DNA of 64,000 bases, from contig NZ_RHHP01000017.1 in NCBI RefSeq assembly GCF_003710815.1, forward strand, positions 1 through 64,000, read 5' to 3'. The stretch comes from Brevibacillus centrosporus (GTDB taxonomy: Bacteria > Bacillota > Bacilli > Brevibacillales > Brevibacillaceae). Made by a program: the position numbers and the translations under genes. The notes below the pieces were generated by a model that had not been told where the DNA came from, made no database searches, and was given only the letters and a program-made list of their open reading frames with translations. Shown piece after piece: positions 44,803-53,012 of this stretch (position 1 is its first letter; every line of letters begins with the position of its first letter).

Positions 44803-46107
44803 ATGGGCAAACCAGAAGTGCGCTTGGATGAAATGACAAGGGATGAAGCCCTTCAATACCTGAACGAGACAATGAACCCGGAAGAGGGTGCCATTCCCGC
44901 CTATATCTTGTCGGACCCTACGATCTACAAGCTGGAGCATGAAAAAATCTTCATGAAAACGTGGGTATTGCTCGGCCACGTTTCCGAAATTCCAAACAAA
45001 AATGACTACATGCTCCGCGACCTGGCTGGTTACTCCGTCATTGTTTCTCATGGACAAGACGGTGAAATCCGTGCTTTCTACAACATGTGTACCCACCGCG
45101 GGATGAAGCTTTGCCGTGCGGATCATGGAAACAAAGCGAATTTCACTTGTCCGTACCATGGCTTCAACTTTAAAAATAACGGCGACCTGATCGGGGTTCC
45201 ACTGCAAAATGACATTTACGGCGGTAGACTCGATACCTCCAAAATGGGCCTGAACAAAGTAACGATCGATACGTATCGCGGTCTGATTTTTGGTACATGG
45301 AACGACAATCCGCAGCCATTGGATGATTTCCTCAGCGATTTCAAATGGTATTTGGATATTGGGCTCGGCCGTACGGAGATGGAAGTTGTGGGACCGCCAC
45401 AAAAATTCATCGTCCATTCCAACTGGAAAATCGGTTCGGATAACTTCGTGAGTGACTCCTATCATACGATGGTGACCCACGGATCGATCGCACAGCTTGG
45501 CATGGTGCCAAGCGCAACCTACTCCAAAAAAGGCTATCAGGTTCATACAGATAACGGACATGGATGTCTGATCGGGATGCCAAACCCTGACTTCCCGTTC
45601 CCGGAAGAGCTGAAAGACGAGTACAAGGCAAACCTGACACCTGAGCAGTTCGATCTGATTTCCAATATGAAAAACTTGATCGGTACCCTGTTCCCGAACC
45701 TGTCCATTCTGGTATCCCATACGAAAGTAAAAGGACAGCTTGTTTCCAACACCACGATGCGCCTGTGGAAGCCAGTTGGACCAGACAAGATGGAAGTCAT
45801 GACCTGGTTCCTGGTGGAGAAAAATGCATCCGAAGACTGGAAATATCGTTCCCGTGAAGCGTATATCCTGACGTTTAGCCCGTCCGGTATTTTTGAGCAG
45901 GACGACACGGAAGTATTTACCGATATCACCCAAGCGGCTTCGGGGACGATGCCTTTTGCGAAGCAACTGACTTACAACTACACAATGGGTATGCACCGTG
46001 AGCCTGTGACCGATTTCCCTGGACCAGGTGTTGCCTATGGAGATAAATTCTCGGAAGCCAACTCCCGGAACTACTACCGCTACTGGCTGAACCTGATGAA
46101 CTCGTAA
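44803..46107 (+). CDS. Rieske ring-hydroxylating dioxygenase, large (alpha) subunit
   Basis: 434 residues. Rieske cluster ligands are Cys96-x-His98 (CTHRGMKLC) and Cys116-x2-His119 (CPYHG). The mononuclear iron site is His221 and His226 in DNFVSDSYHTMVTH plus Asp367 or 368 in EQDDTEV. It belongs to the biphenyl/toluene/benzoate-type alpha subunits that add O2 across an aromatic ring to give a cis-dihydrodiol. The small subunit follows 21 bases later. Electron donors (ferredoxin, reductase) are not encoded nearby. Start ATG 44803. Confidence 0.93.
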   Translation: MGKPEVRLDEMTRDEALQYLNETMNPEEGAIPAYILSDPTIYKLEHEKIFMKTWVLLGHVSEIPNKNDYMLRDLAGYSVIVSHGQDGEIRAFYNMCTHRGMKLCRADHGNKANFTCPYHGFNFKNNGDLIGVPLQNDIYGGRLDTSKMGLNKVTIDTYRGLIFGTWNDNPQPLDDFLSDFKWYLDIGLGRTEMEVVGPPQKFIVHSNWKIGSDNFVSDSYHTMVTHGSIAQLGMVPSATYSKKGYQVHTDNGHGCLIGMPNPDFPFPEELKDEYKANLTPEQFDLISNMKNLIGTLFPNLSILVSHTKVKGQLVSNTTMRLWKPVGPDKMEVMTWFLVEKNASEDWKYRSREAYILTFSPSGIFEQDDTEVFTDITQAASGTMPFAKQLTYNYTMGMHREPVTDFPGPGVAYGDKFSEANSRNYYRYWLNLMNS

Positions 46108-46128
46108 TTGCCTAAGGAGGAAGAGTCG

Positions 46129-46638
46129 ATGAGCATGGAAATGATGCTGGCTACTTACGAATTCCAGCAATGGTTGTACCGTGAAGCAAAATTGTTGGAT
46201 GATATCGATTTTGACGGCTGGTTTGCTTTGATGCATCCCGAAATTATGTACTCAATGCCAGTCCGCGTAAACAAAGAAGGGATCGAGCGTCCTGACTACG
46301 CGACAGACATGTTCGCCTTCCATGACGATCATCACCTGCTGTCCCTTCGTGTTGAGCGTTTGAAGTCCGACTACGCTTGGGCGGAGATTCCTCCGTCCCG
46401 GACACGCCGCTCGGTGAACAACGTGCGGGTAGAGGAGTATGCTCCGGGCGAAAAAGCAGTGGTGAAAAGCTACCTGCTTCTGTATCGCAGCCGTTCGACC
46501 GACATTCACCACGACATCGTATCGGGTGAGCGTACCGATGAATTCGTGTATGTAGACGGCGAGTGGAAGCTGAAAAAGCGCTTCTTCGTTATCGACCAAA
46601 CCACCATCAATACACGTAACCTGGCAATTTTCGTATAG
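46129..46638 (+). CDS. Rieske ring-hydroxylating dioxygenase, small (beta) subunit
   Basis: 169 residues of the SnoaL-like beta-subunit family: FQQWLYREAKLLDDIDFDGWFALMHPEIMYSMPVR, AWAEIPPSRTRRSVNNVRVEE and WKLKKRFFVIDQT are family landmarks. It has no cofactor and completes the alpha3-beta3 enzyme. Start ATG 46129 with AAGGAGGA. Immediately follows the alpha subunit and precedes the dihydrodiol dehydrogenase by 21 bases. Confidence 0.92.
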   Translation: MSMEMMLATYEFQQWLYREAKLLDDIDFDGWFALMHPEIMYSMPVRVNKEGIERPDYATDMFAFHDDHHLLSLRVERLKSDYAWAEIPPSRTRRSVNNVRVEEYAPGEKAVVKSYLLLYRSRSTDIHHDIVSGERTDEFVYVDGEWKLKKRFFVIDQTTINTRNLAIFV

Positions 46639-46659
46639 AGAGAGGGAGGCATGACGGGC

Positions 46660-47445
46660 ATGGCAGAGCTTGCGGGAAAATCAGTGTATATCACAGGGGG
46701 AGCCTCCGGAATCGGCAAGGCGGTAGTGGAGGCCTTCATCAAAGAAGGAGCTGTTGTAACGGTACTGGATCGCTCGGCGGACGGCCTGGGCGAGCTGGAA
46801 CAGCACCTCGGCGACAGCGTCCGTACCATCACGGGTGATGTGACTGTGTACGAGGACCATCAGCGAGCGGTGCAATGTGCAGTCGAGGCATTTGGGAAGC
46901 TGGACATTCTCGTCTCCAATGCCGGCGTGTTTGACGCATTTGCGAAATTCGTCGATGTTACCCCACAGGCGATGTCCGATGCCTACGACATGTTGTTTAA
47001 CATCAATGTAAAAGGGAGCTTTTTCGCTGCCAAAGCGGCAGTGGATGAACTGAAACGGACGCGGGGGAACATGATTTTCACCGTGTCCGGTGCAGGCTTT
47101 TACCCGGATGGCGGGGGCGTGTGGTACACCGCGAGCAAGCATGCGCAGATCGGTCTCTTGCGGCAGCTCGCTTTCGAATTGGCACCCGATATTCGGGTAA
47201 ATGCTGTGGCTCCAGGCGGTACATTGACAGCCTTATCCGTGATTCCACCTCTGCGTCCTTTTGTCAATGTGGTTGACAACGAAACAAAGGCGAAGAGCAT
47301 CAAGCGCCGCAACCCATTGCAAATCGCAATGGAACCAGAGGATCACGTCGGGGCGTACGTCCTCTTGGCATCAGATAAAGCACGTGCGATTACCGGTGAA
47401 GTATTGGCCAGCGACGGAGGATTGGTCGTACGCGGACTTGGATAG
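46660..47445 (+). CDS. cis-dihydrodiol dehydrogenase (BphB-like SDR)
   Basis: About 261 residues. NAD site TGGASGIGKA with acidic residue in VLDRSAD, VSNAGVF, catalytic Ser in TVSGAGFYPDGGG and Tyr-x3-Lys in YTASKHAQIG. The stretch GAGFYPDGGGVWYTASKHA closely follows BphB-type cis-2,3-dihydrodiol dehydrogenases. It re-aromatises the Rieske product to a catechol, the substrate of the extradiol dioxygenase encoded first in the operon. ATG 46660 is better spaced from GGGAGG than ATG 46651. Confidence 0.88.
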   Translation: MAELAGKSVYITGGASGIGKAVVEAFIKEGAVVTVLDRSADGLGELEQHLGDSVRTITGDVTVYEDHQRAVQCAVEAFGKLDILVSNAGVFDAFAKFVDVTPQAMSDAYDMLFNINVKGSFFAAKAAVDELKRTRGNMIFTVSGAGFYPDGGGVWYTASKHAQIGLLRQLAFELAPDIRVNAVAPGGTLTALSVIPPLRPFVNVVDNETKAKSIKRRNPLQIAMEPEDHVGAYVLLASDKARAITGEVLASDGGLVVRGLG

Positions 47446-47459
47446 GGGGGAAAAAAGAC

Positions 47460-48419
47460 ATGACACAAGCACTGCTCGGAACAAGCGAGATAAACCAGAT
47501 TTGCTTTGTCGTAAAGGACATTGAAAAAGCGGCTGGGGCTTTTGCCACTCTGCTCGGAATTGAGAAGCCGAACTGGTTTTTGACAGGTACACAGGAAATT
47601 TCTCAAATCGTTTACAACGGAGTACCAACTCCTGCACGCAATAAGCTGATCTTCATCAACACACCATCCGTACAGATCGAGCTGATCGAGCCAGATCAGG
47701 AGCCAAGCACCATGCGTGACTTCCTGAACCAACAGGAAGGTATCCACCATGTAGCTGTAAATACGGACGATATGAAAAAGCAGCTGGCACTTCTCGGCGA
47801 AAACGGCTATGGCGTCATTCAAACCGGCGAATTCACTGCGAGCAAAGGACGTTATGCCTACGTAAATACTGTTCCTGCCTGCAAAACGATGGTAGAGCTG
47901 TTGGAGCGCGATGAGCCACAGCCGATTCCTCCTGTAAAACCAAGAACAGCAGACGATCCACAGCCTCTTCTGGGCACCGACACGTTGACGCAGATCGCGG
48001 TTGTCGTAAAAGATCTGGATGAAGCAGCTGAAGCGTACTGCGCGCTTTTGGGCATAGAAAAGCCGACCGTGCTGAAAGAAGGCGACAGCAAAATCACACA
48101 AGTCGTTTACCGTGGCGAGCCTACTGAGGCGAAAGCTCGCTTCCTGTTCATCAAGACCCCGATGATCGAGATTGAGCTGATCGAGCCAGGCGATTCCCCA
48201 AGCACCTGGAAGGAACACCTCGAGACAAAAGGCGAGGGTGTCCATCATATTTCCTTCCACGTGAAAAACATGGATGAGAAAATTGCCATCCTGGAGGAAA
48301 AAGGATATCCTGTGATTCAAAAGGGGAACTTCTTTAACGGTACAGGTCGCTATGCTTACATGGATACGACTTCTGACTACCATGTCATTATCGAGCTGTT
48401 GGAAAAGTTCGAAGCGTAA
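47460..48419 (+). CDS. Tandem VOC-domain protein
   Basis: 319 residues made of two similar halves of about 145 residues: INQICFVVKDIEKAAGAFATLLGIEKP and LTQIAVVVKDLDEAAEAYCALLGIEKP begin them, IHHVAVNTDDM and VHHISFHVKNM mark their centres, and MVELLERDEP and VIIELLEKFEA end them. Internal duplication is clear. Each half resembles methylmalonyl-CoA epimerase or glyoxalase-like VOC modules, so isomerase or lyase chemistry on a degradation intermediate is possible. Start ATG 47460 after GGGGGG. Confidence 0.8.
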   Translation: MTQALLGTSEINQICFVVKDIEKAAGAFATLLGIEKPNWFLTGTQEISQIVYNGVPTPARNKLIFINTPSVQIELIEPDQEPSTMRDFLNQQEGIHHVAVNTDDMKKQLALLGENGYGVIQTGEFTASKGRYAYVNTVPACKTMVELLERDEPQPIPPVKPRTADDPQPLLGTDTLTQIAVVVKDLDEAAEAYCALLGIEKPTVLKEGDSKITQVVYRGEPTEAKARFLFIKTPMIEIELIEPGDSPSTWKEHLETKGEGVHHISFHVKNMDEKIAILEEKGYPVIQKGNFFNGTGRYAYMDTTSDYHVIIELLEKFEA

Positions 48420-48477
48420 GTGGAGTAAATGGTAGGTGGGACGGATGCCGCAGGTTCCAGAAAGGAGAGACAAGACG

Positions 48478-49275
48478 TTGGCAAAAGAAGAAAAAGATCG
48501 GTACAGTTCCAGCTCCCTTGTTAGGGGATTGGAAATATTACGGCTATTCAGAGCAGAGCAACCAACGCTTTCTCTTGTGGAGATTGCAGGCCAATTGGGG
48601 ATTAGCCGGACGGCACCGTTTCGGTTATTGTTTACACTCCAGTCTCTCGGCTATTTAAAGCAAAATGAAGATACAAAACGTTACGAATTGACCCCAAAAG
48701 TGCTGGAGCTCGGATTTGCTTACCTGAACACGCTGCAGATTACCGAAGTGGCGAGGCCGTTTCTGGAGAAGCTGCGCGACGAGACGGGTGGCTCGTCTCA
48801 CATCGGCATTCTGGATGATACGGCTGTCGTGTTTGTAGCGGTTCAGCAGGCGAGAGGTCCTTCCACCGTCAGTGTGTCGGTCGGCTCACGTCTGCCAGCT
48901 CATGCGACGGCGGTCGGCAAAATTCTTTTGGCCTTTCAGCCGCGAGAGCAGTGGGAAGAGCTTCTTCTACTGTCTGACCTCCAGTCGTATACGAAAGATA
49001 CGAAGACCATGATGACATCGATCCTCAAAGAGCTGGACGTCGTTCGCAGGCAAGGCTATTCGGTCAGCAGCGGTGAGTTTGAGGTTGGAATCCGTTCGGT
49101 ATCTGCCCCGATTTTTGATGAGTCAGGCCGTGCAGTCGCCGCTGTGAGTGTAGCTGCCCATGAATCGTTATTACCGATGGAGCGTGTGGAACAATACGTA
49201 CTGCCGGCGATTTGCGAATCCGCTGAAAAGCTCTCTGCTTTTTACGGCTATCGGCAGCCACAAAGGAGGGTATGA
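48478..49275 (+). CDS. IclR-family transcriptional regulator (copy 1)
   Basis: 265 residues: winged HTH (YSSSSLVRGLEILRLFR...LSLVEIAGQLGISRTAPFRLLFTLQSLGYL) and IclR effector domain (TGGSSHIGILDDTAVVFVAV, SRLPAHATAVGKILLAF, YSVSSGEFEVGIRSVSAPIFD). I place the start at TTG 48478, nine bases after AAAGGAGAG, because the product then aligns end to end with the second IclR protein at 56234. Upstream ATG/GTG codons lack this support. Located inside the main operon, so it is produced with the enzymes it probably controls through the TGTTTTGTATACAAAACA sites. Confidence 0.88.
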   Translation: MAKEEKDRYSSSSLVRGLEILRLFRAEQPTLSLVEIAGQLGISRTAPFRLLFTLQSLGYLKQNEDTKRYELTPKVLELGFAYLNTLQITEVARPFLEKLRDETGGSSHIGILDDTAVVFVAVQQARGPSTVSVSVGSRLPAHATAVGKILLAFQPREQWEELLLLSDLQSYTKDTKTMMTSILKELDVVRRQGYSVSSGEFEVGIRSVSAPIFDESGRAVAAVSVAAHESLLPMERVEQYVLPAICESAEKLSAFYGYRQPQRRV

Positions 49276-49276
49276 G

Positions 49277-50095
49277 TTGTCCTTACAAACAGAATGGATT
49301 CATTTTGAGCAAGACGGCGTGAAGCACCGCCTGTACACGTCCCGGCTGGCGCGCGCGAAAACGCCTCTGCCTGTGGTCATCGTCATTCAGGAGATCTGGG
49401 GGACAGATGCCCATATCCGGGACTTGACGGATCGCTTTGCAAAGGCAGGGTATTTGGCCGTAGCGCCTGACCTGTTTGCGGTAGAGGGAAAACGCCCGGA
49501 GACCTTGACGGAGGAGCGCATCGAGCAAGTGAAGGCTTTTCTCGAAACGCTGCCGCCGCCGGCTTGGCACGACGCGCAGGCGAGGGAAGCGGCACTGGAG
49601 CAGCAGCCGCCAAAAGCACGCGAAGAGCTGCGCGCTACATACGCGGATGTGTTTGCCCATCTGAAGCTATTCCCGCAGCTGCTGGAGAAGCTGAAGGCAG
49701 CGGTGAGCTTCCTCGAGGGCTACGCGCTTTCCAAAGGGCAAAAAATCGCCTCTACGGGCTATTGCATGGGTGGAGCTCTCTCACTGCAGCTGGCATCCTC
49801 TGTGCCGAACCTGGCAGGCTCTGTGGTCTACTACGGACATCTGCTGAACAAAGAACAGGTAGCGACGATTGAGTGCCCGGTTCTCGGATTCTTTGGCGAG
49901 CTGGATGCGAAGATCAATGCCCACTTGCCTGAGTTCGTCAGCGCGATGAAAGAGGCGGACAAGTCTTTCACCTATGAAGTATATGAGGGAGCGCATCACG
50001 CTTTCTTCAACGATACGCGCGGAGCTTACCATGTGAAAGCTTCCCGTGACGCATGGGAAAAGACATTGGCTTTTTTCAAGCAAGTATTGGTATAA
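49277..50095 (+). CDS. Dienelactone hydrolase family protein
   Basis: 272 residues, alpha/beta hydrolase with the dienelactone-hydrolase triad: Cys163 in GYCMGGA, Glu39 in VIQEIWGTD (the Cys-contacting Glu), an Asp in GELDAK and His240/241 in GAHHAFF. The family opens lactones of chlorinated or plain catechol degradation, and also acts on other esters. Start TTG 49277, six bases after AAAGGAGGG and one base after the IclR stop, so translation is coupled. Last gene before a strong terminator. Confidence 0.88.
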   Translation: MSLQTEWIHFEQDGVKHRLYTSRLARAKTPLPVVIVIQEIWGTDAHIRDLTDRFAKAGYLAVAPDLFAVEGKRPETLTEERIEQVKAFLETLPPPAWHDAQAREAALEQQPPKAREELRATYADVFAHLKLFPQLLEKLKAAVSFLEGYALSKGQKIASTGYCMGGALSLQLASSVPNLAGSVVYYGHLLNKEQVATIECPVLGFFGELDAKINAHLPEFVSAMKEADKSFTYEVYEGAHHAFFNDTRGAYHVKASRDAWEKTLAFFKQVLV

Positions 50096-50103
50096 AAAAA
50101 CGC

Positions 50104-50152
50104 AACCCCTATCTCTTCGAGCGAATATGGCTCAGGAGATGGGGGTTTTTTT
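50104..50152 (+). terminator. Rho-independent terminator of the main operon
   Basis: AACCCC-TATCTC pairs with GAGAT-GGGGGTT and is followed by seven T. It ends the unit starting at 38471. Confidence 0.8.
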
Positions 50153-50214
50153 ACTTTCAATAACTTTTCGTTTATTAGTAAATAATTTTGTGACTTTTTC
50201 AACGGTTTTCAATA

Positions 50215-50244
50215 TTGACAATTATATAACCTGGACATTATATT
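50215..50244 (+). promoter_or_regulatory. Sigma-A promoter of the ABC importer operon
   Basis: TTGACA (50215-50220), 18-base spacer, TATATT (50239-50244). The operator-like palindrome at 50260-50277 lies just downstream, as at the other promoters of the island. Confidence 0.6.
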
Positions 50245-50259
50245 TAAATAGCAAAACCA

Positions 50260-50277
50260 CGTTTTTCATGTAAAACA
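50260..50277. promoter_or_regulatory. Operator variant O3, CGTTTTTCATGTAAAACA
   Basis: Matches 13 of 18 positions of the O2 palindrome and keeps the GTTTT and AAAAC arms with the same spacing. It is 29 bases before the binding-protein start and right after the predicted transcription start. Confidence 0.5.
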
Positions 50278-50305
50278 CTAGTAATTAATTTCCAGGGGGT
50301 TGCGT

Positions 50306-51340
50306 ATGAGAAAAAACATGGGAAAACTGGCAATGATTTTGGGCCTAGCGGTTGGATTGACAGCCTGTGGGTCAGGGCAATCTGCCCAACCATCTTCAGG
50401 AGCAGCATCTGGCGGACAAGCCGCAGCGGGAGGAAATCAGCCGGTAGAAATCAGATTAGGCGGCGGTTTTTCGTCTGAGGAGCCGTTGTGGCTGATGCAG
50501 GTCAATCCGGAATTAACACCACACCAAGGGAAGAGCTACACCCTGAACATCACCCAGTTCCGTGCCAATGCCGACCGACTGAACGCTTACCAGGCCAATC
50601 AGATCGACATCGCATCGATCGGTCAAGGCGCTACGCTAGTCGCAGCTTCCCAAGGCATTCCGCTCAAGGTAATTGCCTCTGTAATTAAAGAGACTCCTGG
50701 CAAGGGCTTTAATACCCCGTTCATGGCTTTGAAGGATTCAGGAATCAACAGCATGGCGGATGTAAAAGGAAAGGTAATCGGAATTCCTGATTTTAAATCC
50801 CCGACAGACATGTGGGCACGCGCCGCGATTCGCTCCGCAGGGATGGACCCGGATAAGGACGTGAAATATGCGATTATTCCGATTCCTTCGATGGCAGAAG
50901 CGGTGAAGTCCAAGAAGATCGACATCGGGATGTTCCCGCAGCCATTTGGAGCAACCGCTCTGAAAGCGGGAGAATTTAAAGAAGTGTTCAATGCAAAGAC
51001 TGGCGTGCAAGCAGATGAGGACTTTTTGTCGATGTTTGTGAACCCAGAGTTTTTGAAAAACAACGAGCAAGCCGTGAAAGACTTCCTCAGTGATTACGTG
51101 GCTGCACTGAAGTACTACAACGAAAATGGAACAGAAGCTCGTAAATTGTTGATCGAAAAACAAAAAGTCAAAGCGGATCCAGAGATTTATATCAATCTGA
51201 CAGACAACAACCGTTCTACAGACGGAAAAGTGGATCCGGAAGGCTGGAAAGCGGTACAAGACATTTTGTTGCAGGAAAAATGGCTGGACAAGCCAGTTGA
51301 TCTGAATACGATCATCGACATGTCCTATTTGCCACAATAG
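50306..51340 (+). CDS. NMT1/TauA-type ABC transporter substrate-binding lipoprotein
   Basis: 344 residues: lipoprotein signal with lipobox LTACGS (Cys about 21), a Gly/Ala/Ser linker, then a nitrate/sulfonate/taurine-type binding fold (EIRLGGGFSSEEPLW, NQIDIASIGQGATLVAASQGIPLKVIA, VKGKVIGIPDFKSPTDMWARAAI). This class binds taurine, alkanesulfonates, nitrate, pyrimidines, and in some bacteria phthalates. Start ATG 50306 with AGGGGG. Near the Rieske genes an aromatic acid or sulfonate ligand is likely, by inference. A hairpin follows before the ATPase gene. Confidence 0.85.
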   Translation: MRKNMGKLAMILGLAVGLTACGSGQSAQPSSGAASGGQAAAGGNQPVEIRLGGGFSSEEPLWLMQVNPELTPHQGKSYTLNITQFRANADRLNAYQANQIDIASIGQGATLVAASQGIPLKVIASVIKETPGKGFNTPFMALKDSGINSMADVKGKVIGIPDFKSPTDMWARAAIRSAGMDPDKDVKYAIIPIPSMAEAVKSKKIDIGMFPQPFGATALKAGEFKEVFNAKTGVQADEDFLSMFVNPEFLKNNEQAVKDFLSDYVAALKYYNENGTEARKLLIEKQKVKADPEIYINLTDNNRSTDGKVDPEGWKAVQDILLQEKWLDKPVDLNTIIDMSYLPQ

Positions 51341-51373
51341 GCAAGCACCACCCAAAGCCTATTTCGTGAAGTG

Positions 51374-51403
51374 GCGGTCCCTATGTCCCGATATAGGGGC
51401 CGC
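51374..51403 (+). terminator. Intercistronic hairpin after the binding-protein gene
   Basis: GCGGTCCCTAT and ATAGGGGCCGC form an 11-bp stem (one G-U) with an 8-nt loop and a weak T tail. Such hairpins after binding-protein genes often stabilise the upstream message or reduce read-through. Confidence 0.55.
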
Positions 51404-51450
51404 TTCTATATGGTTGTACGACAAAAAAACACAGCGAAGGAGAAGTTGTC

Positions 51451-52245
51451 ATGTCAACACAGACACCCGCTATTGATATCGAGAAGCTGCGCAAGGTATA
51501 CACACGAGGCAAAGAAGAGGTCACGGCGATTCAGGAGATCAGCCTGCAAATTCCAGAAGGCAAATTTGTCAGTATCGTAGGACCCAGCGGATGCGGAAAA
51601 AGTACCTTTTTGCACATCGTGGGCGGGTTCATTCCGAAGTCTACGGGGACTGTCCGCATTCGCGGCAAGGAAGTAGACAAGCCGGGTCCGGACCGGGGAA
51701 TGATGTTTCAGGAATCAGCTTTGTTCCCTTGGAAAAACGTCTACGACAACGTGGCATGGGGACTCGAGGTTCAGGGAGTGGAAAAGGCCAAGCGGGATGA
51801 AATCGTGGAGCATTACCTCAAGCTGGTCCACCTGTGGGACTTCCGCAACAATCTTCCGTCCGAGCTGTCTGGCGGGATGAAGCAGCGTATCTCCCTCGCG
51901 CGTGTCCTTGCTTTCAATCCAGACGTTCTGCTGATGGATGAGCCGTTTGGGGCACTCGACGCCCAGACACGTGAAAAGATGCAGGTAGAGCTGCAGCGCA
52001 TTTGGCAGGAATCGAACAAAAGCGTGATGTTCGTCACGCATGATATCGATGAAGCTGTCTTTTTGAGTGACATCGTAGTCGTTTTCAGCGGTCGTCCTGC
52101 CGTCATTAAAGAAATCATCGAAATTGACTTTGCGCGACCTCGTCAGCTCGATGTTCACAAAACGCAGGAGTTCATGGATATTCGCAACCACATTTGGGAC
52201 TTGCTCCATCAAGAACACAGCAAGAGTGGAGAGGATGAATTTTAA
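51451..52245 (+). CDS. TauB/SsuB-type ABC transporter ATPase
   Basis: 264 residues: Walker A GPSGCGKST, Q-loop FQESALFPWKNVYDNVAWGL, signature LSGGMKQRISLARVL, Walker B VLLMDEPFGALDAQ, switch His in VTHDIDEAVFLSD. Typical of nitrate/taurine/sulfonate importers. Start ATG 51451 with GAAGGAG. Its stop overlaps the next start by one base (TAATG), so it is coupled to the first permease. Confidence 0.9.
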   Translation: MSTQTPAIDIEKLRKVYTRGKEEVTAIQEISLQIPEGKFVSIVGPSGCGKSTFLHIVGGFIPKSTGTVRIRGKEVDKPGPDRGMMFQESALFPWKNVYDNVAWGLEVQGVEKAKRDEIVEHYLKLVHLWDFRNNLPSELSGGMKQRISLARVLAFNPDVLLMDEPFGALDAQTREKMQVELQRIWQESNKSVMFVTHDIDEAVFLSDIVVVFSGRPAVIKEIIEIDFARPRQLDVHKTQEFMDIRNHIWDLLHQEHSKSGEDEF

Positions 52246-53006
52246 TGGATAAACGCCTTCATAAAATAGCCTTGATCGAAGTCGTTGTTCTCCTGGTCTT
52301 GTGGCAGCTGCTTGCCATGCTGCAGTGGATTCCCGAGTATTTGTCCAGTCCTGCCGTGATTGGCAAAGAGCTGCTTGCCATGGTCATGAGCGGGGATCTG
52401 TTCTCCAATGCGGCAGCCAGTCTCTATCGCTCGCTGCTCGGATTTTTGCTGGTGGCCGTCGTGGGGATTGTGCTCGGGATCGCTGCTGGTTACTTTAAGC
52501 CGATCGGAGTATTCTTCACACCGATCGTGGATGTCTTGAACCCGGTACCGAAGATCGCGTTACTGCCCATCCTGATGGTTTGGTTCGGTATTTCCGATAC
52601 CACGCGGGTTCTGCTCATCTTTTTGACAGCCTTTTTCCCTTGTTTTATCGCGACTCAGGACGGCGTACACGGAGTGAAGCAAGTTTACGTCTGGGCTGCG
52701 CAAAACATGGGAGCAAGCCGCATACAAATCTTGTGGAAGATCATTCTGCCTGCTGCGCTACCCAAGATATTTGACGGGCTGCGCGTTTCCCTCGGTTTAA
52801 CCTTCGTCATGCTGTTTTCCTCCGAAATGATTGGATCCTCCAACGGATTGGGACTGGGCTTTATGATTTTGACTGCTGATATGGCGGGTCGAACTGATTT
52901 GATGTTTGTATCCATCTTCGTCATTGCTTTGCTGGGCTTTTTGTTTGACCGCATTTTATTGGCTGTCCGCGCACGTTTGCTCTGGTGGTCGGAGAACAGG
53001 GGGTAG
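52245..53006 (+). CDS. TauC/SsuC-type ABC transporter permease 1
   Basis: 253 residues with six membrane helices (ALIEVVVLLVLWQLLAML, FLLVAVVGIVLGIAAGYF, RTDLMFVSIFVIALLGFLFD) and the EAA-like loop VYVWAAQNMGASRIQILWKIILPAALP. It belongs to the BPD_transp_1 group of nitrate/taurine importers. One-base overlap with the ATPase gene. A second, similar permease follows, so the channel is probably a heterodimer. Confidence 0.9.
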   Translation: MDKRLHKIALIEVVVLLVLWQLLAMLQWIPEYLSSPAVIGKELLAMVMSGDLFSNAAASLYRSLLGFLLVAVVGIVLGIAAGYFKPIGVFFTPIVDVLNPVPKIALLPILMVWFGISDTTRVLLIFLTAFFPCFIATQDGVHGVKQVYVWAAQNMGASRIQILWKIILPAALPKIFDGLRVSLGLTFVMLFSSEMIGSSNGLGLGFMILTADMAGRTDLMFVSIFVIALLGFLFDRILLAVRARLLWWSENRG

Positions 53007-53012
53007 AGAGAT

